A stretch of DNA of 64,000 bases from Pararge aegeria (GCF_905163445.1 NC_053194.1:15418921-15482920); one strand, 5' to 3'; shown: positions 43,745 through 55,744, numbered from the stretch's first letter. Notes: generated by a model not told the origin, from the letters alone. A program made the numbers and translations.

Positions 43745-43990
43745 ATTTTTTTATAGTTATAATGACGGACCAAGCAGATGGCTCACTGGTAAGTTGAACC
43801 ATCGCAAATTGACAGAGCAACACTTCACAGGTCATGCAAGGAACTCGTCATGCAACGTGTCTGTGTATATCAACTTGATGTGAACCATGCCCGTCTGAGT
43901 GAAACACAGTCTTGCAACATTACTGGAAGAAATAAGCATGGCGGTAGTATTTACACAGACGAGCTCTGTCCACAAAAAGCTCTACTGGTA
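43745..43990. repeat. Dispersed repeat of unknown class
   Basis: 'aatgacggaccaagcagatg', 'catcgcaaattgacagagca' and 'cagacgagctctgtccacaa' recur in pieces at 14085, 21130, 36783 and 55745. Recognised as a family only by recurrence here and general memory of lepidopteran repeats. Confidence 0.5.
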
Positions 43991-44292
43991 ATCCGAGATC
44001 TTGATAGAATTAATAAATAATCAACTATGAATCAATCTATAAAATCAATAGGAATGTACCTAGGTAAGTACTGAGATAATCTCAGTATTTACTTGAGTAC
44101 ATTTAATTTTACAGCCGATTCTAAATTCCTCGTTAACCATGAATCAAAGCACTGATAACGTATGAAAGCCACAATCATCATTACAACTTCAAAGCCGTAG
44201 AAAGTTCCTTACAAGCGTGTTTCCATTACACCGAGCGTGCGTCGCGGCGGCTCGCGCGTAACTTGGCCGAGGAACCGACATAATCTAACATT

Positions 44293-44557
44293 TATAAATA
44301 AATAAATAAATATACTACGACAATACACACATCGCCATCTAGTCCCAAAGTAAGCGTAGCTTGTGTTATGGGTACCAAGATGACTGATGAAAATTTTTAT
44401 GAATAATATACATAAATATTTGGAATATACAAATAAACACCCAGACACTGAAAAACATTCATGCTCATCACACAAACATTTTCCAGTAGTGGGAATCGAA
44501 CCCACGGCCTTGAGCTCAGAAGCAGGGTCGCTGCAAACTGCGCGAATCGGCCGTCAA
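44293..44557 (-). mobile_element. SINE-B copy
   Basis: (AAAT)n at the left, 'agtaagcgtagcttgtgtta', B box 'gggaatcgaaccc', A-box end 'aatcggccgtc'. Full length, reversed. Confidence 0.85.
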
Positions 44558-44742
44558 ATTAAATAAGTATTATGTTTGTCATATGTTGTAGTCTTTGAGT
44601 TAAGATTTCGCCTTTTACAAATAGCCATATCGTTTAAATAAAATTCGAGTTAAAAGCATGTGACAGAATTTACCATAAATGACATAACGATCTATATAAT
44701 ACGGGCTAAAACAGAATACAAAAACATTCAACCGTTAGCATA

Positions 44743-44761
44743 CCACACACACATGCACACC

Positions 44762-44792
<31 letters not shown>

Positions 44793-44826
44793 ACACATAC
44801 ACACAAGCGCACACACACACACACAA
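44743..44826. repeat. (CA)n microsatellite
   Basis: About 84 bp of CA dinucleotides with a few interruptions (ATG, CCC, ATAC, AGCG). Confidence 0.95.
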
Positions 44827-45314
44827 AAAATAATTACACTTCAAAGATTTATCGTTTGTTAACTTTGTAGATGTTTAAAGTGTAATTATTTGTGTAACAA
44901 GCAATACAACTTATTAGTCTTGGAGGTGGAAGGATCACTGTAACGCCGTTTTAACTGTTATCGTTCTACGATTTACGGTTGTTCGAAGAGCCAATAAAAA
45001 ATTCATTTCATTTGAACACCATATCTTACTTGCTCTATTGTATGTGCATTTCTGTTATTAAAATCTGCGTTTCATTTTTGACGGGCCGAGAAAAAAGACG
45101 GCTGGGCTCATAGTGAGCACACGTACGTATGAGCCAACAGACAGGGTGAATGACAGTTATTTATTATGGTGGATTCTTGTGCGACGGGCATGCACTTACA
45201 AGCTGTGAACAACAGCTGTACGATTATAAATGCACAAGATATCAATAACTTGGATGCTTGTGTGTATGAGGATAATATGTGTTTTGGTAAAATACCTACG
45301 TATAAATATCCTAC
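44827..45314. other. No gene seen
   Basis: Flanking the microsatellite, 'aattacacttcaaagattta' is inverted in part ('gtttaaagtgtaattattt') around 44832-44892, a small imperfect hairpin. Confidence 0.45.
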
Positions 45315-45550
45315 GTGAAGAGCGTTGTGGCCCTTTAAGTGGAAGTTCCCGGGTTAGATACCTAAATTTTCGCTGGTCTGGTCTGTAGGGAGGTTTCGAC
45401 AGTGCCTAGTCACCACCCCAGCGACAACCGTACTGCCCGCGCGATTGATTCAATAAGATGTCGCGTTGAAACGAGTACTATTAAATCATACTGTTATCCC
45501 CGTAACAGGTTAGCCGGCTACCTTATTTGACAACAGCATCACCCGGTGTA
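45315..45550 (+). repeat. SINE-C copy, diverged
   Basis: 'gaagagcgttgtggcccttt', 'tttcgctggtctggtctgta' and 'caacagcatcacccggtg'. B box degraded. Confidence 0.6.
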
Positions 45551-45604
45551 TTTTTTCTTATTTAAGGAAGTTAAAATTCGCACAAAAAATCGTGAGGGAA
45601 CCTC

Positions 45605-45725
45605 AACGTCATCATCACATCTACCGTTAGACGTCCATTGCTGGGTCTTTTGTACGGAGTTCCAAATTTGGGACTTGTTGAGCTATGTCGGTAACTCTGT
45701 AACAACCTTCTCAATCATATATCTC
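45605..45725 (-). mobile_element. RTE LINE fragment with internal deletion
   Basis: Reversed (GAT)n tail and 'tagacgtccattgctgggtc', 'tttgtacggagttccaa', then a jump to 'ttgttgagctatgtcggtaa', which in the 507-807 copy lies about 200 bp further upstream. Most of the shared ORF2 part is deleted. Confidence 0.75.
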
Positions 45726-46189
45726 TGACTGTCCCGCGCCGGTACACCAGAAGTTGCAAATCCACAAATTTTTTTCATATACCATTTACTAAATCCCATC
45801 TCGGAAAACAAGCGCCTATTATACGTATTTGTGCGAAATACAACGATTTATCTAAAAAGATACCTAGCATCGATATCTTCCATGACTCACCCACAGCTTT
45901 TAGAAAAAAAACTCACCGAACATTTATCGGTGAGTTAAATTTTGTGATAAATTTTTTTTATTTTTTGCAAATTAAGTTTATATGACGCTTTGTCAATGCT
46001 ATGTGCACTTGTCATTGACGTGCATATCAGTCCATGTGTTCGTGTGTGTCCTATGTTTAAAAAACGTGTAATATGCATGTTGTTAGTGCTCTTAAATAAA
46101 TAAATAAATAAATAAACTCTGGTTCTTCAACGGATCTCCTCATTTCTGACTTGAACACGTAGAGATACTACGAGTATAGCTTTACAAGG
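45726..46189. other. No gene seen
   Basis: A hairpin 'actcaccgaacattta' / 'taaatgttcggtgagt'-like inverted pair occurs near 45911-45938. An (AAAT)n run lies at about 46094-46116. Confidence 0.45.
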
Positions 46190-46345
46190 AACGCTGCATG
46201 CCGGAAAATCCTCCATAACGTTCTGAATGGTGTGTGAAGTCTACCAATCCACACTTAGCGTAAACCACCCTCATAAAAATAAATAAATTCTGAGAGAACC
46301 ATTCCCGTGCGTATTGTGGGCCGGTAATGAGTTGATAGTGAGAAT
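46190..46345 (+). repeat. SINE-A tail half
   Basis: 'gctgcatgccggaaaatcct', 'gtgtgtgaagtctaccaatc' and 'gggccggtaatgagttgata', with a small A/T insertion at about 46275. Confidence 0.75.
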
Positions 46346-47984
46346 GATGTTTATCAAAAGTTAAGATTGTCAATTTATAACTCGTAGTAGAATAAAAAGT
46401 CCTTATAAATATTATCATCGAAATCTTATTCACGTCCTACTGTTAGAGCTGTCCGCCTCTCTCATAAAGAGGGTTTTATGAGAGTATCAACCCTATGCGC
46501 CTTAACGCAGGTTGGTGGGATTTACAATAATTATTATCACATCATGTACAAGTCACGTCAAGCTGCTATTTTGTAATTAATCTTAAAATTAATTAAAATA
46601 AAACTCATATTTTCCATTCTCGAATTTCGAATATGCTCCAGAGTTCATTGTACTCGAAATTGCTAAAAGTAATAAGACAGGCTGCATTGTTTGCGACCTT
46701 TGCCATGCCTAAGAGGGATGAAATAAAAAAACAATAACTACCACAGATTTAAAACCACGATGTTCTTATGCTGTTAAAAAACTAAAAGGCAATTTAAAGG
46801 TTTAAACAAACCTTTATTTGCAAAGATATGTATGTTTTAAATTTAATTACTTAATTGATTCATCTTCGTTTACTTATCTTTATTTTTATAAAAATCTATA
46901 AAATGAAAAGGAGCATTGATCCCAGGCTACCGATATCGGATATTGGTTTATGTCAAGATAAGTAGATACGCCAATATAACCTGAAGGATTGCACTAATGG
47001 CCTCCTCAAGATGGCTTGCAGAGATTAATGAGCCATTATTCCGAACTCATTTCCTGCTGTTCATAACTACAATTTAAATATCATCACTTTCACAATTCAA
47101 TCAATATCAATTTCCGGAAACACAAGCTCCTTATGCCTTTAAACGTAACAGTTTTGTAAATAGCAAGTGGCGTTGGAAACAAAGGCAATATTATGTAATT
47201 CGAAACTATATTCTACTTTTCAATTATTCATCCTAAATATTTTAACATATTTTTTAATAAAGAAACATTCTTATTATAAAATAGATATACTTACAAAGTG
47301 AGTACGGAGTTTTCTTTTGTTTTATAAAATTGATTTGAATAGAAATTCCTGGTGAATAAGAATAATTATTAATTTCAAGATTTTTAAGTATATGAGTAGG
47401 CCAGTAAATTATTAAAAATAATATGTGTATACATTCTACTTTGTCTATGGTAAATGAGTACGGAGTTCACATTCAAAAATCGGAACACGTCCGAATTACA
47501 CACCGGTTCATAACATTTTGTATAAAACGCCCATTTGAATTCGAAATACTTGCATTTACTATAAATATTTAAACGTATGACTATAAATTATGTTAAATAA
47601 ACCACCGGACGCGCATATACCTACCTACATCATAAGAAATTTGAATAACCGACCTATGTTTTAGAAAGAACCTTCTCACTTTTTGTGTCAACTCGTCAAC
47701 AAAAACCGTGAGAGATGATCAAATGCCATTGGCCTACAAAATAAACCTGAGTTTACACTATGCCAAATATATTATTTTGTTCAAACTTTTTTTTACCAAA
47801 GACACTTCGGCGCTTGGAGTTAGATTCTCACCTTACCCCAAGCTGAGAATCGAACTTAGGACATCGGAGCTCGCAACATCCATAAAGGTGGAAATAAAAA
47901 TATTTTATATACTCAAATATAAATATATTTCGAACAACCTAATTAATCGCCTCGAAATGTAGTGGTTCGTGTACTAAATTCATT
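46346..47984. other. Long A+T-rich stretch, no gene seen
   Basis: One of the least repeat-rich parts of the window. A B-box-like scrap ('gagaatcgaacttagg') lies near 47845. No frame with a recognised motif. Confidence 0.5.
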
Positions 47985-47987
47985 ATG

Positions 47988-48345
47988 CCCAAGCAAGTGA
48001 TATTTTAATTGCTCATTGTCTAGAAAAGTTAGTGTTTAGACGGTCGAGTGGCGCAGTGGGCAGCGACCCTGCTTTCTGAGTCCAAGGTCGTGGGTTCGAT
48101 TCCCACAACTGGAAAATGTTTGTGTGATGAACAGGAATGTTTTTTGTTGTATGAATATATCATAAAAAAATATATATTCATCAGCTATCTTAGTACCCAT
48201 AACACAAGCTACGCTTACTTTGGGGCTAGATGTCGATGTGTGTATTGTTGTAGTATATTTATTTATTAGTGTTGCGAGCTGGAATTCGAACTCGGCCCAC
48301 CGAAAGTGAGGCCAAAGTCCTAACCACAAGGCTATCACTGCTTCC
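47988..48345 (-). mobile_element. SINE-A split by SINE-B
   Basis: SINE-A body at 47988-48036 ('aagcaagtgatattttaatt') and head at 48274-48345 ('gctggaattcgaactcggcc', 'ggctatcactgcttcc'). Confidence 0.8.
48037..48265 (+). mobile_element. SINE-B with 8-bp target-site duplication
   Basis: Direct repeats TTAGTGTT at 48029-48036 and 48266-48273 bound the element. Intact A box and B box ('gggttcgattccc') with slightly shortened middle. The clearest insertion boundary for this family in the window. Confidence 0.9.
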
Positions 48346-48404
48346 AGTAAATATATTAAAGCTTATATATTTACTATACTATTAGAGCCCAATTTCCTAT
48401 CTGT

Positions 48405-48512
48405 TTGCAGATACTCTACCACCGGTTCAGAAAGCAGATTCTACTAAGAAATTGCTGGCAAGACACTTTTTAGTTGCTCTTGTTAAATATCAACCTTTAG
48501 CTATTTAACAAT
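48405..48512 (-). repeat. LINE 3' tail fragment (family of 2290-2675)
   Basis: 'ctctaccaccggttcagaaa' and 'gcagattctactaagaaatt', reversed and diverged. Confidence 0.65.
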
Positions 48513-49980
48513 CATGATTCTACCTTCTCCTATCACCTAATATCCAAGCTTTTTCATTTAAGGAATTCAGAGATTATATGTACAGGAATAATAATTAAAA
48601 TACTTATTTCATAAGTGATTGTGTTGTGTTCAGTGTACACAGATCTTTAGAAAAGGAAAAAAACTAAAATCAAGTACATGATTCATGTGGCTCATTTGAT
48701 TTCCTGTCAAATTAGAACTCTTCCGGAACGGTTTTTACTTGCATGCAAGAATTGCTCTGATTATTATGTGTAATATAACATAAATTATTTTTTAATTACT
48801 TTCGTGATACCGTTTCCCCACAAGTGAATTCCTTCATCTTGTTTTTTTTTCTTTTTTTAAATGTATTAAGAAGTAACTTGAACGTTCGTTTATGATAACT
48901 TATTCTTCTTTTACTTGTCTACGAATAAAATCTAGGCTTCCGATGTAATAATTACAAAAATATACTGTTTCATGGACAACCTAATCTTGTTTTCATATCT
49001 CAGGTCTTTTTATATAGCTTTACGTAGATGTTTTTTTTTTTTTTAATTTTAGTTTTAATGTCGGATAAAAGTCTTTCATTCAGTATTGAGTTTAGTTATC
49101 CAGAACCAGCTTCGGCAACGGCAAAGCGATGAGATTCGTTTAAATATTGACCTGCAACTCGTTTGACTGGTAGAACTCGTAAAGTATGCCAATGGGATCA
49201 CCCAACAATTTGGTGAAACACAAATTCTACTTTCACCACTAATGAGTGATAAACATAAACAATAAAAACTTGTATAGGTATTATACTTACAGTAATAGAA
49301 AGCAAATCCGAATTTCGAACACACAAATAATGAACGTTAGATCACGACTCAACGGTCACTACACAGTACAAATAAAAACTAATTAATTTCTACAGCACAA
49401 TAATACGTAAGTAAATAAAAATAAAACAAAACACGAAGTCACAGATTATGTAAACACAAAACAAATAAAAAAGTTCAAATTAAGTGGACACAATTTGATT
49501 TCTGAACGTTATTTTCAAACGGTACGCGCGAAATGTCAGTCGGAAGTAAAGCGCGTGCGCTCTCCGAGACTACCGGACTCGGTCTGTGGTAGACACTCTG
49601 TGGTCTGCCTTTGTGACTACTTTACATCAATTATTTCAAACGATTCAGCCAGTCAGAAACCACAAATATATTGGTATGGTATATGGGATTATTTATTATC
49701 CTGTTGTATTGTAATACTTTTGGTTAGAATGGTAAAGTTTTTGAGGTAATTAACTTTAAGGATAAAAGAAAAGTTTTGATCCCTAATTAATATTGCTACC
49801 GAATTTCTATTTTTCCCTGTAGATAAGCCTAATATTACTTAATTTAATTGAGAGTAAGATAGCATCTAAAGATTTTTGACGTACGTAACATAACCTAAGT
49901 ACTCGTAGCTACACTAAAAAAGACTAAAGCGTTAATAATAAGCGAAAATCGGTATACATTTTATAACACTTCTTTAGTTA
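48513..49980. other. Repeat-poor stretch with possible promoter/5' exon
   Basis: Few repeats. 49520-49640 is CpG-richer than its surroundings and contains TCAGT (an arthropod initiator motif). On the minus strand a good donor (CT|GTAAGTAT) occurs at 49291|49290. A non-coding first exon about 49590-49291 on the minus strand is conceivable but unproven. Confidence 0.25.
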
Positions 49981-49987
49981 TGTTTTA

Positions 49988-50030
49988 TCAAAGATCACGA
50001 GGACCTGGGTTCGAATCCCAGGGCGCTATA
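49988..50030 (+). repeat. B-box-containing tRNA-like scrap
   Basis: 'ctgggttcgaatcccagggc' gives a perfect T-arm hairpin, but no D arm or acceptor stem is present, so it is a tRNA-derived fragment only. Confidence 0.5.
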
Positions 50031-50148
50031 AATGCTATAATGGTTCTCTATTATGTGAGTTCCAGTTTCCATTCACTTAAAGTTAGCTATGATGCAAGAT
50101 AGAAACGGGGTGTACTATTATAATATATATATATTATTTTTAAATTTA

Positions 50149-50346
50149 AAAAAAACCGACTTCAACATACATAAAGAGAAATTTGTTCGACCGATTTCGA
50201 TAAAATTTAAATGGGACCACCTGGAAAGTATGCTCATTAAAACAAAAAAAAATTCTAATCAGTTCAGGCGTCTTCGAGTAATCGGGTAACATACATTAAA
50301 AAAAAAGATACCGACGAATTGAGAATCTCCTTTTTGAAGTCGGTTA
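50149..50346. mobile_element. MITE-like element
   Basis: Ends 'aaaaccgacttcaa' and, inverted, 'ttgaagtcggtt', about 13-bp TIRs; internal A+T-rich sequence with no coding capacity. Confidence 0.65.
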
Positions 50347-50349
50347 ATA

Positions 50350-50505
50350 ATGAACCTTAACCTCCGCGGAGGAGAACATATATGGTGTAATTAAGAACTT
50401 CTTTAATCTCCACGCACGATGTAATCTCTACGCACGTTTTGCTCCAACACCGGAGCATCTGCAGATGTTGAATTTACAATGAAATCGCCTGCTTCTACCC
50501 AATAT
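50350..50505. repeat. Repeat-D copy, diverged
   Basis: 'ggaggagaacatatatggtg', 'cgcacgttttgctccaacac' and 'aaatcgcctgcttctaccca'. Confidence 0.6.
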
Positions 50506-51234
50506 TTTAAAGTAAGGTAGCCTGTTAGGGGTGTCGCATTTATATTAGACCCATTCCCCCGCCTACAATTAGTAGAAGTTATGAAATAGTTGCTACTCCG
50601 TGCCGTATTCAGGAAAGCAAGTAATCTTTCGGTCACTATTATTTACGCAAACTTGTCTAGTCTTTTACAGGTGGGAGTGGGTTAACTCTTTCTACCCTCT
50701 CTCTCTTGTTACCTGACTAAGAAAGAAGGAGAGTTATGTTTTTCGAGAGTTATGTTATGTATGTATGTATGTAAATTTCCTTGGCATGTCCTAGAGCCTG
50801 AGCAGCTAGTCGTATTTTAATGTGAGTGGTTTCAATAGATTCGTCTTAATCGTGAGAGTGACACTGGGTACATCAAAATTAACAAAAAAAACAAAAATAA
50901 GGATTTTAAAATACATCCAGTGTGGTTTCAAAATAAATAATTTTTAACGGCGATTCGGAATATAAATATACACAACTTATACTTATGTTTTATTGAAATT
51001 TTGGAATAGGTAATGCTAATAAAAGACATCACACTTCACACTTATAATATACTGAGAAGTTTTGCCGGACCTTTGTGCTAATAGAAATAAGATTTTAATT
51101 TGGATATTTTATTTTAATTTTGAATAATCTAAGTTGACATTGTTCACAAACGCATTCGGAGGCATCTGCGCACTCCTCGATATTGGTTTTTTGTTTCCTT
51201 TAATATTCTTTTCTTTTTTCTCGTTGTGTGTTGG
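50506..51234. other. No gene seen
   Basis: Includes a (TATG)n run near 50755 with sequence like the MADF-intron repeat ('gtatgtatgtaaatttcc'). Confidence 0.45.
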
Positions 51235-51965
51235 TGAGCGCAGTGTACCTATAAGTGGGAGGTCATTTGGGAATTTATAATTTCTGAATTATCTATGCTC
51301 TGATAGATAGTACCCTTCCGACAAAGACGTGTCGATAAACAATTAAGCATTCAGTACGACGTCGCTTGGAAACCGATTACAGTATTATGAAAATTAAGCT
51401 TAATTTTCATGATATGTCATGATATTTTATGAAAATTAAGTTTAATTTTTATAATATACTATCTGTTGCCCGTGACTTCGTCTGCGTTTGATTTTGTTTT
51501 AGTTAGTTGTAGTTCTAAAAAAAATTAAGAATACCAATTCTTATAAAAAAAAAACTAGTGTATTCAGTATCGCGAAGCCTTAAATTAGGGTTTTGCTGCT
51601 GACCGCTGAGGAGTTCTGTCCTCTATCTCTTAATTTCGGGATAATAAGTATCCTATATTACTTCTAATACTTAAAATAATATGTGTACAAAGTTTCATGA
51701 GGATCGGTTAAGTAGTTTTTGTGTGAAAGCGTAACAAACAAACTTACATTGACATTTATAATATTAGTAGGGATGATGGAATTCCGCAAAGTAACGCCTG
51801 CTTCTATCCAAGACCGATTATAGTTATGGGTTTAATATCCCTGCCATACAGATATCGGTGGGCTAAACTGTTAAGAGTAGCTTAACAGTTTAGCCCGCCG
51901 ACATCTAAGACTGCATCGTCACTTACCACCAGCGACATTGAGACCAAGAACACACTTGCAGTGGT
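51235..51965 (+). mobile_element. SINE-C split by Repeat-D, itself split by a Helitron
   Basis: SINE-C at 51235-51379 and 51813-51965. Repeat-D is bounded by the direct repeat ACCGATTA (51372-51379 and 51813-51820). The Helitron occupies 51456-51777, starting 'actatctgttgcccgtgact' and ending 'aatattagtaggg'. The right SINE-C part also has an inverted pair 'gggctaaactgttaagagta' / 'cttaacagtttagccc'. Confidence 0.8.
51456..51777 (-). mobile_element. Non-autonomous Helitron inside Repeat-D
   Basis: Same family as 33308-33713 ('gctgctgaccgctgaggagt', 'tatcctatattacttctaat', 'gtgtgaaagcgtaacaaaca'). Reversed CTAG end mutated to 'actat'. Inserted between A and T, as Helitrons do, without duplication. 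Confidence 0.75.
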
Positions 51966-52315
51966 TATAAAAATTTCCGGACAGACAGACAAAATTGTCA
52001 AACTTTAGATGAAGCTATGATTAGATATGGCATCTATTCTCGTCGAGATCAACGCTAAAAATACAAATGCAATTAAATCGAAACAAAACTCCAAGAAGCT
52101 GTCCGGATTGCAATCTCTCAAACCGACAAAGGAACTCAAGTGAACTGAAATGGTCGAGTGGCCATAACATTTATATGCTCACTCCTTTGATCAAAAATTT
52201 ACTATATTTGTAGTTTCATACAAAATCTACAAAAAAAAATTGACGTTCACTAGCGACTATAGTCGTTAGCCTTATCGTCAAGGTTTTCATGTAAACTAAC
52301 GTTACATTCCCGTAA
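51966..52315. other. No gene seen
   Basis: Unique-looking; no motif-bearing frame. Confidence 0.45.
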
Positions 52316-52317
52316 AT

Positions 52318-52578
52318 GTGATGATGCAGCCTAAGTTGGAGCGCGCTTGCCTAGAAGATGCCTATTCACTCTGCTTTGAAGGTACTCATATTGTAGGTAC
52401 TGGGGAAAATGGAAGCTGCAAGGGCATTCCAGATCCTTGCGGTGCGAATCAGAAACGAAGATGCATAGCGTTTCGTAGGCGTCCGTGGTATATAGACCAC
52501 GTAGGGATGCAAATCCTTACGGTGCCTCGCTGTTCGATGGTAAAAAGATGAGGGAGGAACTAGATGAAACAGCATACT
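52318..52578 (-). mobile_element. LINE ORF2 C-terminal fragment with frameshift
   Basis: Minus-strand codons 52575-52366 encode a reverse-transcriptase C-terminus with RKDLHPYVVYIPRTPTKRYA, FLIRTARIWNALAASIFP and TYNMSTFKAE, then a TGA. A 1-base shift just before the stop would restore the expected continuation (RVNRHLLG type), so the copy is inactive. The following 'gctgcatcatcaca' resembles the tail of SINE-C; LINE/SINE tail sharing is possible (inference). Confidence 0.8.
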
Positions 52579-52654
52579 CTCCGAAATATCTTATAGAATT
52601 CCAAAAGGCAGACCACCAAAGGCAGGCAAAAATATATCGAATAAAAGCTGTTTA

Positions 52655-52702
52655 TTCTTGTAGACCTATCACAGGCACTTATGAACCGTTCCTGTAAACC
52701 AC
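52655..52702 (+). repeat. LINE-B tail scrap
   Basis: 'tagacctatcacaggcactt' and 'atgaaccgttcctgtaaac' match the minus copy at 34355-34400. Confidence 0.6.
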
Positions 52703-53344
52703 TCTTGTAAATTGAATGTTTTTCCAGGGCCAAAAGTAACCTATAATAATCTTCGTCCTTTCAACTAAACCTATGCCAAAAAACAAGTCGTTGGGTTATC
52801 TAAATATATCCAAGGGAGTGAAAGAAGGACGAATAAAAAAGGAACACAGTTTCGCATTCATAATATTAGTTACGATAAATCATAATGGATGTTTCCTAAT
52901 TCAAAAACCGCCATAGCAGATAAGGACACTTTCTTCGTCCGATGACCAGACAGTTGCGATGAGTCTGACACGACGATGACTTCGCCGAAGGGTCCGGATC
53001 TATATCAGGCAAAAGCTCAGAGGGACTGACTGACTTGAGTATTTACCGAAAGGCGGTTATACTAATAACAAAAGCATTCCCAAGGAGGTTTAACGCCAGA
53101 CGGGCGATCGGTCGTTAAATATATGCTAAAATAAAACCATAAAAACAAGCCTGTCTTCAAATTTTAAGACAGACATTTTGTGCTGACCCCGTATAGCGCG
53201 GGATTGAACAGAAGATTAGTGTAGATTGTTAATTAAAATTTAAGAACATCAATCGGTTCTATTGTTTTTTTGGCAAAGTGCACGACATAACTAAACAAAA
53301 ATAGCTTCCCAAATCGTGCGGGCACACTTTGATAACTGGCTTAT
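52703..53344. other. No gene seen
   Basis: Fragments such as 'gcctaaaataaaaccataa' are not assignable; no gene. Confidence 0.4.
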
Positions 53345-53556
53345 CCTACCTAATTTTGTTTGTTTGTTATTCGTTTAATCATGCGCCCTAACTAAGCAAT
53401 CAATCAACTTGAGTTTTGGCATAGAGTTAGTTGAATAGACGTAGAGTAACATAGGCTACTATTCATCTCAGGGAAACAAATGGTTCCCAGCCCCAAGGGA
53501 CTGGAATACCATAATAAACGCGGAGTATGCGGTCAGCAGCTAATCTAGTGTTTTAT
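53345..53556 (+). mobile_element. Short Helitron-like copy
   Basis: 'ttgtttgtttgttattcgtt', 'tcaacttgagttttggcata', 'gagtaacataggctac' and the end 'cagcagctaatctagt' (CTAGT). Confidence 0.65.
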
Positions 53557-54244
53557 TGATAGAAGGCTAACTTACAGTCGCTACTTATGTGTTTTGTTCT
53601 TGCAAATGTGAATTAAGTGTGAACTACTGGCGAGCATAGTACCAAGGATGTTATTATATAATACTGGTTTCAGAAACGGTTATAACGGGTATTATATTAA
53701 TTGTCAGTTAAGGCTATTTGATTTCGAAAGAATTGCGGATTCAAACGAAGATTAATTTAGAAGCATAGCTGACGAAGTAATAGCACTATGCGAAACGTCT
53801 CCGGTAGTCAAGGCTGTGCTTGCGCCCCGCTACTCCAATGAGTATACAATGAACTTAACTCACTATGTTATACTCATTTCAGTGTAACATATTGTATTAG
53901 CGTGGTAGGGTGTATACATTGTTGATACCGCTATTACGCTATAAAATAAAATGTTGGGTAACTACCGCAATATCATTACGAAATGCATATTTCTAAAAAG
54001 AAGCTGTAAGCCCGAGGCAGCATTATAATTATTGTTCCAAATAACATGGCCGTCTTCACCGGATGCTCCTTAAATTGCGCCTCGCAGCCATTTCACACGG
54101 TTCAGGCATTCCTCTCCGGGAGTATTTTGACATTCCGTAAGTCCTGCACTTAGAATAATTATAATGACTGTTATTATTCTAATTCGCTTTTGAGGATTTT
54201 GACGTTTTAATGGATCATTTTCTCATATTTGACATTTTAGAATC
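53557..54244. other. No gene assigned
   Basis: A GC-richer island at 54000-54150 has a short minus-strand open stretch (with YSRRGMPEPCEMAARRN). I think it is a dispersed element rather than an exon, but cannot confirm. Confidence 0.35.
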
Positions 54245-54510
54245 TTTAGTTGACCTCCAATGCGAGGTGGTGAATTTTGTGGTATATTGAGTGGCAGGCA
54301 CAGGGTTCGAGACCGGGACGAGACGATTAATAGTATCTGAATTTTCTCTGGTCTGGTGGGTGACTTTAGCTTTAGTTAGTATGTGTTTACTTTCAACAAA
54401 GACATGCCGCCAATCGATTTAGCGTTCCAGTACGATGTCGCATAAAAACAGGATAGGGTTATGGTTTTTAATGTTTAATTCTACCTACAACCGAAACGGA
54501 ATAAAATCAG
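54245..54510 (+). repeat. SINE-C copy, diverged
   Basis: 'gacctccaatgcgaggtggt', 'agggttcgagaccgggacga', 'tctctggtctggtgggtgac' and 'cgttccagtacgatgtcgca'. Confidence 0.65.
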
Positions 54511-55744
54511 AATTTAAATTTTTCAAATTTTTTTTTTAATTTTTCATGAATATGTATTGTGGTGTGGTCTAAGAAAGGATTTATGTAATTAAGTGGTTAA
54601 ATAATGGAAGTGGTTGTGTTTATGAGGGTTTTTTTCACGTTTTATCACAGTTTTTGAAAATTATACACACAAATGAAACTAGTAAGTAGTGTAGTAGTAG
54701 TGAAAGTTGGTAAAAAAAAAGTCCTTGAATTTTCAGACTATATTTCAATTAATTTTAACCCGGAAAACTGATATTTTAGCTTCAGGATAAAAAAAACAGT
54801 TTTTACAAACTCCATATCCGAAGAGTTAGTAATTTAGGATAAAAGTTTGTAGGAAATATGGCTTTCGTTCCGTCTGTATGTCCAAGCGATTTAAGCGTAG
54901 GGTCAAAACTAAGTTTTCATTTTAAATGATCATATGATCTCGTAGCACTAGATTTCAAAATGTTTTCAAAGATGCGACTACAATGTGAATATAATTTACC
55001 TACTTACCGAATTAAGTTAATGTATTAAATGTTGCATTATGTCATAAAATTCATACGTAATTATAATATAATTAGCGCGTATAATGTACAAAACACAATG
55101 CATTAAGCAATAAGCTACGAACATCGCGAGTATAATTATGTTTAAGGCTTTGCGGAGATTTCCCTGAATCCTATGTCATGGGAAGCCTCGCGTATGGGGT
55201 ACAGTTACCTCATACTAGGTGTTGAATATCATTTTAAAGTTCATGACACACTGGATTACAACAATAATTACGTTTACGGAACGAAGTTAGAATATATATT
55301 GTGTGTGCGAGTTAGTGTGTATTTTTATTTCGTGTTTCTCTTTATTAGCAGTGTGTGATATAAAAATCTAGTTAGAAAGGGGTTACACCCATGTCAAAGT
55401 TGATATTTACTCTGACTCGTTGTATAAGTTCAGAGATAAGATATTTTTATCATGGACCAATTGACCCTTATTTGCTGTACCTTGATTTATTTTTTAGTGT
55501 GTGAGAGATGTTGTTATTATATTCTCATTCACGATACCTTTTGTTTTCATGTTATGGTGTTATTGTATATTTTCATATGCTGTGTTTACTTTTAAGAAAA
55601 CATTACACTTAAACAGAATAGTTAAATTTTAAAAACGGTTGTAGTAGTGTAAGTGTTTGTAAGTAAACCTAATAAATAAAATAAATAAAAGTATCACTGG
55701 TATAGAGTTTAAATAAAGATTGTTTATTTAAGTTTTCACTTTTC
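54511..55744. other. A+T-rich stretch, no gene seen
   Basis: No named repeat; short frames only. Confidence 0.5.

Noticed and set aside
48040..48115. tRNA gene at the SINE-B head
   Set aside because: Same sequence recurs in about ten places attached to the SINE-B body, so it is the SINE head.
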